From assembly GCA_036874045.1 (NCBI GenBank), contig CM072335.1, positions 2,810,001 to 2,874,000 on the forward strand: DNA of 64,000 bases, given 5' to 3'. Position numbers and translations under genes: made by a program. The notes beneath the pieces were generated by a model. It was not told the DNA's origin, made no database searches, and saw only the letters and a list, made by a program, of their open reading frames with translations. Shown here piece after piece: positions 10,860 through 25,800 of the stretch (position 1 is the stretch's first letter; each line of letters starts with the position of its first letter). Source of the stretch: Cymodocea nodosa (Eukaryota > Streptophyta > Magnoliopsida > Alismatales > Cymodoceaceae).

Positions 10860-13800
10860 CTATATTGTTTTCTTGGAGCTCCTAAAATTTTCATTATGGT
10901 AATAAGCACCACCAACCATAACTGCAATTGCCCCACCTTGCACTAAAACACGACCTCTCATCAGCTTCTGGCCCAGTTGGGAATTACTGATCAAGCCAGC
11001 TGTATGCACCCCCGCATTAAGAAGAGCACCTGATGGAGTTTAAACTATCAGATGACCAGCATAACACAACTTTATAAGCAAAAAAATCAATTTCATGAAT
11101 TTGAATAATGATTGCCATAGATTCATTTTTTGGAGATATCTAGAAAGAAGGTACATAACAAAAAAGACTTAGTTCATCACATGCATGTTTCATATAGACA
11201 AGAAATTTGATCAAAGATATATACATAATGCATACTGAACCTCCACAAGGTACGGCAACAAGATTGATGCATGAACAAGCCTCAGACTCGATAATTGTTT
11301 ACATCATTAGATCATTGCTTTAGGATTTTGTGATCACATAAAACTGACCTATATGAACTTCGGAATATTGGCAATTCAAAAATAAGGATTGGCACCATTG
11401 TCATCAAAATACAAAATTTTATTGACTAAATTAGTTCGTGGATTCAAACGCTGGCAAGCTATCAAACATATAGAGTTTGCTCAAGTACCTCATATATACA
11501 TTCTATCAAATTGTATATACCTTATATATATAGTAAAGGATCATATGAGAAGTGCAACTGGTTGACACAAAGCAGTCATTGCAACGTTGCTTTTCTAAAA
11601 GAAAAATTTCAACCCATCAGATCTCTCTCTTTTTTTAAGTTCTTACAGAAAAAATCATAACTTCTAAAATCTCATCTTAGGACATCAGAATCTGAAATCT
11701 GAAATATTCATGCAGGATATCATTATTTGTCGGAACCATAAAAATTACAAAGCTGCACTAATGAGTCACTTGTTTTCAGTTTAGTGGTAAAAAATGCCGT
11801 TAACACCAATTAAGTGAATTCATCACTTTGCTATTTAAAAAAGAGAACAGAATAAAGCAACATTTAAATTCCAGTAGAAGGTATACAAATCACATAATTC
11901 AGTCAAGTAGATGTATATAGACATGTTCAAGAGAGATCTGTCTGCATTTGATGAAATATGGACATCTGACTTTAACCTAATTCACAATAGTGTTCCATTC
12001 ACATAACCATAAGTCTTGTTCCCACTTTTATTAACACTGAACTATCTCAACATTTTCACGTGTAGCATTGTCTTTAGACTAGACAAGTATATGTTGACTT
12101 AAACTACTTTAGAGCATTTTATCTCCAATATCTCATTGAAATATAAATATCCAACGTATAACCAACTGGTAGTCTAGCACCACTACAATTTCTGTCACTT
12201 AAAAAATTCCATAATCTTACCTTAACATTTTTGTTTTCCTTCTACCAAAGCATTTCAACTCAAAGCAACCTAAATCATGAGAATGAACAAAACTAATGAA
12301 TAAATACAACAGTAACTCATGTTATAATCCTATTGTATGGATTGGCTACATGAATCTTTTTCTTCTATATATTTCTATGGTCAAATATTAAATTAAATTA
12401 CACAAAGTCAAATCTTTTGTCATAATACTTAACTAAGTAATCTCAAGCCTTCCTCTATTTTTTTAGTTTTTTTTTTACATTAATTAATTCTCCCCTCTTA
12501 ATTAGTGTATCATTTAACCTCCTAATGATATAATCAAACCACTTTTGTTGATTTTATCTTATCTGCAATTGGTACAAGTCCTAATTTACTCATAATAAAA
12601 TCATTTTTTAACTTCTCTTATAATATTATCACTCACTTATCCAAACATTCACATCTCCATAATACTTTTTTCACATGATTAAGCTTTATAGCTTAGCATT
12701 CTAAACCATAAAGTATAAGTAGATGAATAGCGATTTTATAAAATTTCCTTTTAATTTTAAACATTTCTCTACATTATCCATCTTACTTTAATCCTACAAA
12801 TAACATCTTCTAGAATTCATCATACTACTTATTATAAATCCAAAGTATTTAACTCTTACTTTTATGAATCTCAGGACCATCTAAGTATATATCTTCATCA
12901 TTATTTCTATTTTTATTATATATACATTTCATATATTTAGTTTTTGACCTATTCAATCTAATCCTTTGGACTCTTAAGGTATTTCTCCATAATTCTAACA
13001 TAGAATTAATTTCTAACTTACTTTCATCAATTAAGATTATGTCACTCCTTGGATTTTTTTTAGTGTAAAAAAATATAGACTTAAAGAGGACTTTTAGTGT
13101 AAACCTATCTCTATTGGAAAATCCTTAATTTCTCTTATTATAGTTTTGACATTAGTAAGTATTCTTTTGTACATGTCCTTTATAATATTAATATATCCAA
13201 TAAGTGCTCGTTTTCTTTCTAAAACTTAATACAGTAAATTTCTAAGTACTTTGTAATAAACTTTCTTTAAATCAATGAAAATTGTTAGAATTTTAGTTTT
13301 GATGATGAATGATTTAGTTTTGTATGAAAGTAAGTTTAAATTAGTTTAAGTATAATTATAAGTATAATTGTTACAAAAAGTCGTATAGTTATGTTTTACT
13401 TGTGTGTTTTATGTCTTAAGTTATTCACATATTTTCCACATGTATTTTTAAAGAAATCGAAAAGTCAGGATAACTATTTGAATTTTATGCATAGATAGTT
13501 GTTAACTGTTCAAATTTTATAAGTGACCAACGTTATAAGTTAAGTATTACAGATTATGTGTTTTATAGGTGAATAACTTAAAAGATTATGTAGTAAGTGT
13601 TCGAGTTTTTATAAACATTACAGGAGTAACTATTCTATAAAAATGGCAAATTAAGCAAACACAATGTATCTCCAGGAGTTTATTTTCGACAAATCTACAA
13701 CAGAAGATTGTGGAAAACATGTAGAATGTGATCTTGAAGAACATGATTAATTTAAAATTTAAAAAACCATAAGATCATGAAAAAATATCAAAAGTGGATG

Positions 13801-16800
13801 AATGTGCATCTCCAATTCAAATATTATAAATAAAGGATCCGAATTGCACTCAAGGCATCTCTAAGAATTATATCCCAGAGAATACATCTCATATATTGCT
13901 TAAAGTTTAAAGTCCAGAAAGTATTTTTCATACAACCGAGAGCTTACACCATTCCAAATTTACCTAATGAGCAAAAAGTTAAAGGAATCAAAGTATCTGA
14001 ATAAATGATTCCAACTACTAAAGGTTTTGATAAAATTGAGCGCTTACTTAAAGATTATAAGATGTAAATAGTTATTTTGCAAGCTTTACAAAAGGATAAA
14101 AGGCCTGTAAGAATTTATCATTTCTGTACCTTACTTATAAATGTGTAAAAAATATTGTGCATAATAGAGAATAAATTTTGAAAAGATTTTTGCTATATTT
14201 TGTTTTTGTGCATAACTTTCAAACAATTTGAATTCACAATTCACCTCCTCTCTTATGAAACTTATTCTGATCCTTACTTTCAAAAACCATGTAAATATCT
14301 TTTTTCTTAATTTTAAAGTAAATGAATAACTTCCTTTGTTGACCTACTTAGTATAAATCTAAAGTGACTTTCTGTGATTTTAGTTATCTATTACTCAATT
14401 ACCATTTCTTACAACTTCATAGTATAACTCACTAACTTAATACTATAATAATTATTACAATTTTGTATTCCCTTATACTTAAATATAGGTATTAAAGAGC
14501 TCTTTCTTCATTCATTTGGCCTTTAAAATTATATTAAAAAACTCAATTAACCACTTAATCCTAATATAATTATCCATGCACTTTCATACCTTAATAGAAA
14601 TACCATTTGATCCAAAAGCTTTCCCCTGTTTAATTTCTTAATAACTTCTTTTAGATATAAACTACTAATTCTTTTAAAATAATTATAATTTAAATTCTTT
14701 TGTACGACTACTCAAATTTTACATGTAAGATTTCTTAAAATAAATTCATCAAAAAATTTACCAAAATATCTACACCATCTATTTTTTATTTCACTTTCTT
14801 TTATGAAAACTCTATCATTTTCATCCTTAATATACTTTACTTATGTTACAAAAGTCCTACATCAGTAAAAATAAGGATTAAACTAAGTCTTATATATAAT
14901 GAATCATTTTACTCATTACTAATTGATTTTGAGATGAAATTTCAACATAACATCAAAGTTAATTCACACACATCCACCTATGGACACTTTTAGATATATA
15001 AATAAGCTATAAGTGAGAAAAAATGTTAAAAAATAAAAATAAGGATTGAACTGGCTTTTATATATAATGAATCCTTCTATTCATTATCAATTGATTTTAA
15101 AATGAAATTTCAACAACTCAAATCTCTAAACTTCTCTCTAGTTTGTCAATTTATATGTTCTATGTTTTCCTTGTTTTGTGTATAAATTATCATATAATTT
15201 CTTATTACCCTGATTTTTTTACTTCCCTAACACTTTTCTTAGCATTTCTTTTTAGTAGCTTATACTTTTCTAAATTTTCTTCATTTTTACATTTATAATA
15301 GATTTTATAGCATTCTTTTTTTCTTTTATTATCTTTGGTACATCTTCGTTCCACTATAACTTTCTTTACCTAGTGAAATTATCCACCAAGATTCACCTAC
15401 AATTTTCTTAGTAATCCTTTAAATACAACCATTGTTAGGAAAGATTTGTTTTACTAGGAGGTAAATAATAAATTTTAAATAATTTAAAAGCATTTCAGAT
15501 AAAACAATTCAATTAATACTTAATATATAAAAAAATTAATGTAGAAGCTTTAAACACAACAGAGAAATCAATATGCAAATAGATAATGAAGAATAAAAAA
15601 CAAACTCCAAAGAAACACAAGAAATGTATAACACTTCTCCAAACCAAATATGACTACTCCACAAACTCCGTTACTTATGCATTCTACTAAATCTTGTATT
15701 TTTACAGATTCAATATCCAATTTTTACATCTAATTTTTTTTCGAGACTCGACACTCAACCATCTTTAAGTATTTATGGTTGAATACCTCAACCAATCATA
15801 CTATTTTTAGGCTTGATACCAACCTTTATTGTTTTGACTAATCCTGTCAAACCTGTCCTCCTATAACAAGAAGTTTTACCACAAATCTGAGTTAACCACA
15901 TCAACTTTGGTATGTCTCTCATCACAATCAAGTGAGATAGATTTTATAAACGTTTAAGCCCAAAACAAAACTTAATAAAAAAAATTTAACTATAAACAAT
16001 CAAAATCAATGTACATTGAAATAAAATACAAAATAAAATCTAAAAAATCTTCTTGAAAATCCCTAAGAAAATGTTGAATGGAGTTCTAGAATGCTTGGCC
16101 ACCGAAGATGTGCACACTTCGTACACCTCCTCTCCACAAAAAGCCTAAAGATATATATATAAAGAGTACTAAGATTTTAGAGTTCGAAAGATAATCTATC
16201 AAAATCTCTGTCATTTTGGTATACTGTTATTTGAATTTCTAGCAAAACTGTCTCTGATCGACACAAATATGATAAGTTCGGATTTTCCATTCTGCACTTT
16301 CTTTGTATGAATTGATATATTGTTCCATCTAACAGTATTCCGTTTTTCAAATTTCTACAAAACTTAGTATCAGCACATTTATGAAAAGTACAAATCTTTC
16401 ATTTTTCATATCTATATTACCTACCACAAAAAACAATATGTCGATAAATCCATTGATATGTTGTTTATTCTACCTCAACCTTCTCAAGAACAAACGATAT
16501 TACATCTTTCTGAAATGTGACTCCATTTATCAAAACCTGTATTACCTGTTACAGAAAATGATATGATAATAGTAAGCCACTGATATATTGTTTGTTCATC
16601 GTAGGCCCTAGATGATCAGTGTGCGACTGTTCAGTGATGTTGTACTACTTTTTTGTCTAAAGACTTAACATGATTAATGTTCATTTGAAAATAGTATACC
16701 GTTGGACTCAAAGGTATACCAAACATTGGTTTAGTATCTTGTTTAGTTACTGTTCATTCAAAAACAATATGCCAATTCTATGAACGACAGGCCAAAATGT

Positions 16801-19800
16801 TATTTTAGTAACTTAGACAAGTTCCTATTAAACCAAAAACAGTATATTGATTTTCCATCCAATAAACCATTTTCAATGATAGTACAAAATATATATCTAA
16901 ATCTCTATTTATACCTATCTAAATATATCATTAAATTTATTTCATTAAAACTACATAAGAAAGATTTTCCTAACAATCATTTCATTCCAAAGTTTATTTA
17001 CTTTTCCATCTACTTTCCAAATTCATTATTTTAACAAATTATCTCTAAATATCATTTTATTTTCCCTTTTTAGATTTCATCACCTAATTCTTGAGTTTTT
17101 ATGTGCTTTAGTCTTTCTTTTCTTAATTTTGATACTAACATCTATCACTAACAATTTATGTTGTGCAGTTAAGTTTTCTCTCAAAATAACCTTATAATTT
17201 TTTACATTCTTTGATCTATCTTTCTAGTAAGTAAAAAAACTATTTAACTAGCATTTGAATCACTTTTTTAAAGGTAATCAAATGCTTCTTTCTTTTTCCT
17301 AAAATAAGTGTTTACCTCTCAGACGTTGAAAGTTACATTTAAGTCTAAAATTGAATTTTCTTCTTTATTTCTATTTCCAAAACTAAATCTCACATAATTT
17401 CTTTCACATCCTTTATTTTGCTCCCCTACATAACCATTTAAATCTCTTCTAATAAAGAGCTTTTTACTAGTAGACAAATCATGAACTACATTACCTAAAT
17501 CTTCTCAAAATTTCTGTTTAAACTTCTCTTAGACCTACTTGTAGGGAAAATGTACTAATTGTATTATCTCATTTCCCATGACAAACTTAATCATTATAAT
17601 TCTATCTTCTATCCTTATTATGTCAACAATTTTGTCTTTTAAACTTTCATTAACTATTATTCTAAATTCATTCTTACACTTATTTCTTATTTGTATACCA
17701 CAATTTAAAATCACCATCCTTGATTAACCTACACATTTGTTACATTCATTTAATTTCTTACAAGCATAATATGTTAAGTTTCCTTCTTATCATTATATTG
17801 TTGCATGAAATACATCGATGTTCCCTCAACCGGGTTGCTTGAAGGAAGTAACAATGTTGTTGTTGCAGCTCAATGTTGTCCAAAGAAGCTTGAGTTGCAG
17901 GAGATCAGAGAAGCCAGTAGAGAGGGAGATGGGATTCCATGAGAGAAGAATTAGAAGGGGTTTGTTAGGGTCCAAACCAGAAGCTAGAATAATCATACCA
18001 CCACTTTCCCTTAATCCATCTCTCACCCTTATTAGCTAGAATAATTGGATCCTCAAGGATCCAATAACCTAGATATCCAATGGATATCTAGTTGACGTCC
18101 TTCAGACACTACACTTTCTCCCCAACAAAGGAGAGCTTGCCCACAAGGTTTAGAAATTAGACTGCCAATTGGAAATATTCTTCTCAAGTGGCAGAAGAAG
18201 GATCCTTACCTACCCACTGCACCAAGACTTTGGTTGTGGTGAAAGTTCCCTTGTGCCTTGCCTACTGGTCTAAGATTTTGTCCGAAATTCTGTCTGCTGC
18301 AACTAAATAGATGGATAAAGTAGGTGAGGTCACCACTATTGAGAAAGAGGCAAAAAGAAGTGCTCACAATAAAACCATGTTACCACTCCCATTGATTATG
18401 TCTCAATATATACAAACATGTAGCCAGATAAGAACAAAACATTGTAACCACCTAAGGAAGCTTCTAGAGAAGGATATAGTGGGAACTTGATCAAGGATGG
18501 TAAAGGTCCATAATACACAACTTAATCGTGTTCCTTAATATGCCCCCTGGAAATTGAAGTCAGAATCAACTGAAGACTCAATTTGTTGCAAAATCATTGG
18601 AACTGGACAACCAAAGATGGCTTTGTGAGAGAATCTGCAAGCTACACTTGTGCTAGAACAAATCAAATTTGAAGTTGTTGTGTCCAAACCAAACTACACA
18701 TGAAATGATAGTCGATCTCAACACGCTTGGTGAGAGCACAAAAGACGAGGTTGACGGAGAGATATGTAGCCCCTAAGTTGTCACAATTCAAAATAGGAGG
18801 ACGATCAAGAGATGCCCCAAGCTTTGTGAGAAGGGCACATAACCAAATCAGCTTGGTGACGATGTCAATGATGGCATGTAGTTCAGATTTGGTAGAGGAG
18901 CGTGAGATGACATGTTGCTTTTGTGAGACCTAAGAGATAGGATTACGACCAAGAAAAATAACAAAGGCACCTATAGATCGACGATCATTGACATTCGTTG
19001 CCTAGCTAGCATTAGAGTAATAGAATAGGGTATATATACCCTTTGGATTGTAGACTGAAGTAGTGTCGATCGTCCCTTTCAAATAACCAAGGAGCTACTT
19101 GAGAGCCTGCCAATGAAAGGAGGTGGGATGATGCATAAATTGGCAAAGTTGGTTGACACAAAAAGTGACATCCAACTGTATAAGGGAGAGATACTAAAGT
19201 CTGCCAACAAGATTGTGATACTGAGTAAGATTAGGCAGCAGGTCACCATGGTAATGACTGAGCCATTGAGAAGGAGCCATTAGAGTCTTGACAGGTTTGC
19301 TATGGAGCGCATGTTGAACCTAATGAGAAGGTTGAGAATATATTGCCACTATGAGAGAATGAGAGAAGAACCAGAACGTAAGATCTCCATGCCAAGAAAG
19401 TAAGCAACCTCTCCTATATCACATATAGGAGATTCTTGTTGCAACTGATGAAAAATGCGAGCAATACCAACCACTGAGTTTCAGTGAAGATAATGTCATC
19501 AACATAAAGTATGAAGTAAAGCCAAGTATCGCTGTGAGTAAAGATGAAGAGACTAGGGTCGATGGTAAACCCCTGAAAACCAATGGAGCAAAGAAAAGTG
19601 CTCAACCAAGAGAACTAAGCTCTAGGAGACTGCTTCAAACCATAGATCGACCTTTTAAGGCAACAAACATGTGAAGGATACTAAGGGTTAGTGAAACCAA
19701 GGGGTTGCATCATGAAGATTGTCTTAGAAATAGTGTCATGGAGAAAGGCATTTAAGACATTTAACTATTTCAACATCCATCCATTAGAGACGGCAAGAGC

Positions 19801-22800
19801 AAGAATGGTCTGAATTGTCGTCTATTTGACCACAAGGCTGAAAGTCTAATCATAGTCCACACATTGCCACTGATGGTAGTCCTTGGCGACAAGACAAGCA
19901 CAATGATGAGTAGCCTTGCTAGTGGCATCTCATTTGAGATGATAAACCCACCAACAACCAATAACATTAGACGCAACCAAAGCAATAATGAGGTCTCAAG
20001 TATCACAAGCAAGAAGAGCAGAATATTCATCATGCATAGCAGCCTACCAGTCTAAGAAGAGATAAATAGCTCTTTAGGAAGAAGGCTCAACATCATCAAC
20101 AAGAGGAGCTAGATGTTGGGTAGCGAGAAGAGCACATGGCTAAGAAAGATCAACAAGACAACGATAGTCAACTCATGGACACTGGCGAAGGTGAGGGGGA
20201 GAAAGGGGAGGAGAGATAGCAAGAGGATCACTAATAGATGTCGATGCGAGGGAAGAGATGGGGCTAGGGATGGGGTGGAGGGTGGTTGGTTGATGGGAGT
20301 GAAGTGGGTCGAATGAGGTGAGGCCCAAACCGCAAGCCATGGTGAAGGAGAATAGGTTTATGATGGGGATGGTGGGGATGATGAAGTGAAGGGGAAGACA
20401 CTCTCATTAAAATAGGTATGTCTGGTAAAAATAATAGAATTAGTGGTAGTGTCTAGGCAACGATATCCAAAATGTTGGGAGTCAGCCTAAAAAGACATGA
20501 GTTTTGAATGGAAAGAAAATTCATAGTGGTTCTATGGCTGAAGGTAGGGAAAAACTTGACATCCAAAAATGTGTAGGAGGTGATATGAAGGGGAATGGTG
20601 GAAGAATTTTTGATAATGGCTAGAATCATGGGTGATGGAGGTAAGTAATTAATGAGAGCACCAATGGTGATGAAGGCATAATCCCAAAAATGAAGGGGCA
20701 AATAAGCTTGGGTGAGAAGGGTTAAGGTAGTGTCCACAAGATGCCAAATTTTGCGCTCCACAACTCCATTTTGCTCCTACGTATGGGGACACATCAAATA
20801 ATGCATGATGTCATGATTGGAGAGGTAAGACTACAAAGCAAGAAACTTGCCATCATTGTTTGTTTGAAGAGCTTTGAGCTTGACGCCAAGTTGTCGCTCA
20901 ATGAGGCAATGAAATGCAAGAAAAATGTTCGCAACATTGGACTTGCAGCGTAAACAGAAAATCCACAAAAAATGGGAGAAATTATGGACAAGAAGAACAT
21001 ATTTGTAGCCAACAAAAGATAAAATCAGGAAAGAACCTCACATATTTGCATACAACAAATCTGAAGGTGATGAATTGATAAAAAGAGAAATAGGAAGGTG
21101 ATGGTGAGCACTCTTGCCAAGTAAGCAAGCAACACAATAATCCAAAGATAAAATCGTGCTAATGGAGATGTTATTGAGGAGACGAACACAAGGATTGAGA
21201 GGACCCAATCATTGATGCCAATAATCCATAATGACGATGTGAGCAGAAGGACCACAACACCGTCCACGAAGGAGCAAACCATCATCAGACATTCTTGCTG
21301 CACTATAAAGGAGAAGGTTGTCGCATCAATGATCCTTAAGAAGGAAATTATTGGGGTGAAACTCAAAGAAAACAGGATTGTCATGGACAAAGCAATTAAT
21401 ACAGAGTAAATTGTCAGAAATCCAAGGAAGTGCAAAATGTTGAAAAGAAGGTAAGGATAAGAATTAATAAAGAGGTGAGAGCAACCAATGTGGGTGATAG
21501 GGAGCCTGTGGTTGTTGCCGAGGCGTAGTTGATCCAATCCATGATATGGCTCATAGAGAGACAAGTTGATGAGATCATTAATGACATGGTGGGCGAAGTC
21601 AGGAAACCATTCATCGGACCAAATCGAAGGCATATAGGAGGAGGCAAGAGCAAAATGTTGCAGTGGCAATGATGGTGGTAAGAGGGTGGAAGGGGCTAGT
21701 CAGGCAAAGGAGTGGCATAGGTGGTGATGCTGGCGATGGGAGCTTGAGTCACCTAGTAGTAGCACCTACAAGGCAAATGCCCAAAAATCCTGCAAACCAA
21801 GTAGGAATCACTTGCTTGTTTGTGACCATGACCACAACCATGACCACAATCGTGATTATAAAACTGGGAAAAGGGCGAGGCATGTGGCATAGTAACAACA
21901 TTGGCAGTAGGCGAGGCAAGAGACGAGAGCATAGGATCAATAGTGAGAGCAATAACTTTAAGACATATCTCGTGGCTAAAGAGAATCTTGGTGAGTTTGC
22001 TATAGGGAATAGGAAAAGATCAAGTAGATAGTGTGGCAATGATATCTTGGAAATCAATGCCCAAATTATTAAGGATAATGGTAGTAAAGGATTCAAACAA
22101 GAGGGGGTGACCAACTTGGACGAGTTCATTGTGAATGTATATGGCTTTGTGAAGAAAATCCAAAACAGGAGTATCACTATGCTTGAGATTATGGAGTTGC
22201 ATGGTCAAGTGAAGGATCCTCGTGTGCGAGGGAGATCCATAGGAACGGTGGAGGGCATTCCAAATGGAGCTTGCAATGTGAAGATTAGTGACTTTGGCAA
22301 GCAACTCCTCAAATAAAGAAGAAAGGATCCAATTAAGGAGCATCTGATCCTTTTGATGCCAAATGTGGTATTCAAGGGAAGCCATATCTCAAGGTGGGGA
22401 GGGGTCATCAAGAAAAGGGAGGAGACCATAGCTATGAAGTAGTGAAAGAAACTAAGCCTTCTACATAAGATAATTTGTAAGCATCAGTTTAATGGATAAG
22501 AAATGATGGACAAAGGGAAGAGGAGGATTGGAGGAAGGAAGGAACATTAGTGGTGGCAACGATAGCTCCATGGTGTAGGTAGTGGAGGAAAGAGAAGGAT
22601 TGTGCATCGCTCATGATACCATGTTGAGAAAGAGGCAAAAAGAAGTGCTCACAATAAAACTATGTTACCACTCCCATTGATGATGTCTCAATATATACAA
22701 ACATGTAGTCAAATAAGGACAAAACATTGTAACCACCTAAGGAAGCTTCTAGAGAAGGATATAATGGGAATTTGATCAAGGACGGTAAAGGTCCATAATA

Positions 22801-25800
22801 CACAACTTAATTGTGTTCCTTAATAGCCACATCCACTGGTCCCAAATTCCTACACAACTAGGAGACATGAAAAATTGGATGAATGTGTAACCCCTCTGGT
22901 AGAGTTATTAGTTTATAAGCAACTGATTCAATGCACTGTTCCACCCTAAACGCTCCATGAAATTAGGGTTCCAATTTCTGGTTCTTTTTGTAGGTAGCTG
23001 ATTGTTGATGATGCAGTTGTAATTTAAGATATACCCAATCACCTAGTTGGAATGAGTCTTCCCTTTTGTGCCTATCTACCAACATCTTCATTCTGTCTCA
23101 AGATTTCTGCAAATTAATCGTAATTGTTGTAGAATAGTGTCCCAATATTGTAAATTTTCATCAACCACCGCCATTTCAAGAATATAAGCCAATAGTGTTG
23201 GTGGTGGAATGCCATATAATGCTTGATAGGCAGACATCTTGATAACACTATGCATTGTCATGTTGTACCAATATTCCGCCTATGGCAACCACTTTAGCCA
23301 TTCTCTCAACTCTTGAGAAGTGAAGCATCGAAGATATGTCTCTAAGGTGCAATTAAGTGTCTCAATTTGTCCATCTGTTTGAGGATGGTAAGTTAAAGAC
23401 ATCTTTAACTTAGTATCTTGTTGTTGAAGCAATTCACACCAAAAGGCACTGGTAAAAACCTTGTCTCTATCACAAACTACTGATTGAAACACCCCATATA
23501 ACTTCAATACATATTCCATAAAAGCTTGGGCCACGTCTTTTATTGTAAAAAGGTGTTTAAGGGCAATAAAATGATTGTATTTGCTCAACCTATCGACCAC
23601 CACCAAAATAGTGGTCTTCCCTTTAGAAGGCGGCAAGCCTGCAATGAAATCCAATGAAATATCCACCCAACTTCTACTTAGAATCTCTAGTGGCTGAAGC
23701 AATCCTAAAAGAGAGAGGTTGTCATATTTGTTTTGTTGACATGTTGCATACTCTTTGATATAGTTATAAAGATTGTTTTGCCACCCCTTCCAATAGACAC
23801 TATTCTGAAATCTCTCACACAATTTCTGAATTCTGAAGTATCCTATTGTTGGGGCATCATGGAACTCCTGTAGAAGGGTTCACCTAATATCTTTGTCCCT
23901 CGAAATCAATAAGTGCCCCTTGTAGTATAGCAAGCTGCCTTGAAAAGCATATTTTGGTGAGCTAAATTCACCTTTTTGCCATTTGTCAACCAAGCATTGA
24001 TAATTTGACAAGGACGTAAGGCATTCTTTAAGGTTCAGGAACCATTGTGGTAATAAAACTGTAATTGCCACCACCTATATAGTCTGATCAAGCTTGTTCT
24101 CTTGCCTAGATAAGGTGTTGGTTGCCACATTAGATGTACCTGGGTTGTATTCAATGTGATAAGAGTATCCCATCATTTTAGTCAACTATTTTTCTTATGC
24201 ACTCATGTGAATCTGTTGGTGTTGTAGATACTTTAGACTTAACTGATCAGTGCAAATAATAAAGGATTGATCAAGTAACAACGATCTTCATTTCTTTACG
24301 ACAATAAGAATAGCCAACATTTCTTTTTCACAGATAGGTAGACAACTTTGTTTACCTTTGTATCATTTGCTCATGTAAGCAATTGAGTGGTTATCTTACA
24401 TCAAGATTGCACCAAGTCCTACACTAGAAGCATAGCATTCAATAACTCCTTGGAAAAATCTGGAAGTGCCAAGACAGGCACAATGGTCAGAGCTTGTTTA
24501 GTTGCTTCAAAGGCATGCTAATGCTGATCCATCCACCTAAATTCTCCTTTCAATAAATCTTTCAAAGGTTGCACTATTTTACCAAAATCTCTTATAAAGC
24601 AATGGTAGTACCCCACCAACCTGAGGAAATCATGCACCCCTTTTGCATCAGGAGGAACTGCCCAATTTAGCACTACTTGCACCTTGTCGGTCTCCATAAA
24701 AAGGCCCTTGGGGCCAATGGAGTGTCCCAAGTACAACACTGTGCGAATCACAAATGTACATTTACTCCTCTTGGGATAAAATTTATGGCGAGTCAAAAGT
24801 TCGAACACCATGGTTAAGTGTGGTTAAGTGTTGTAGATGCTAGGAGTATCTATTTCTATATACCAAGATGTCGTCAAAAAAGACAAGCACAAATTGTCAC
24901 AAATATGCCTAAAAAAGTTGTCCATCACCACTTGAAAGGTGGTTGAGGGATCAAAGGGCATCACCACAAATTCACCAAAAATTTTTGTAAAATAACGTCC
25001 ACTTTCAGTTGCAATGGTTCTTCAAACTACTCAACTTCAATTTTTGCAACTGTTGTTTCTTCCCCAATTATTAGGGTCATAAAAGTAATTGATTTGGTCT
25101 GATTTTTGAATTCATCGGTTATCATTAAATGCAGTCGTTCCACTGGCCAACCATACCACATAATTCATTTGCTGTCAAGCTCAAACGAACATTTTAATTG
25201 TTGAAAGTTTATGACTACATCATCGAGAGTTCATAGCCAATGATCACATCACTATCGTCAAGTTTCACCACATAGAGATCTAATTTTATATCCACACCTT
25301 CAACATTTACTCAAACAACTACACATAAGTCGTCACACATGATGAAATCACCAGAAGCAAGCATCATTTTTAATCTCATTTTCTTAAGCATTCATAATCC
25401 AAGTGACTTCACAACCAATAGTGAGATGAAATTGTGTGTGCTACCGAGGTCCAACAACACTATAATATCTTAACGTGTGTATCGACCTCGAAGATGGATC
25501 ATTTTGAGATGGCTATCTCCTATTAGTGTCTATAAGGAGATTTTTGGAGCTAACTCCACAGTGTCATTGTCTTGGTTTTCTTGGTCCCCTTATAGAGGAG
25601 GGTCTTTTTCCTCAAAAGCTCCCAACATGAAACATAAACGATGATTGTTGCAAATGTGATCATGTCCCCAAACGAACTTCTCATCACATTTGAAGCACAA
25701 GCCTAACTCCCATCACCTCACTTATTCCTCCACACTTAGTTGTGGCAAGTTGGAAGAGGATGGCAAGCTGGAGGGATTGGTGGACTTGTGAAATAACTGA

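Larger units (their letters stand above)
18340..22825 (-). mobile_element. Ty1/copia retrotransposon nested in the gypsy element
   Basis: Two 201-bp LTRs (18340-18540 and 22625-22825) differ at about nine positions by eye, nearly all transitions. Next to the 5' LTR the minus strand reads ATGGTATCATGAGC, close to the tRNA-iMet primer site. Next to the 3' LTR is the purine tract AGGGGGCA. Domains run gag, protease, integrase, RT, RNase H on the minus strand, the copia order. Stops and frameshifts break every frame. The LTR start lacks the usual TG, and I could not define a clean target duplication. Confidence 0.88.

Noticed and set aside
21663-22316. Plus-strand open frames inside the copia element
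   Set aside because: Shadows of the gag and protease remnants, which read on the minus strand.
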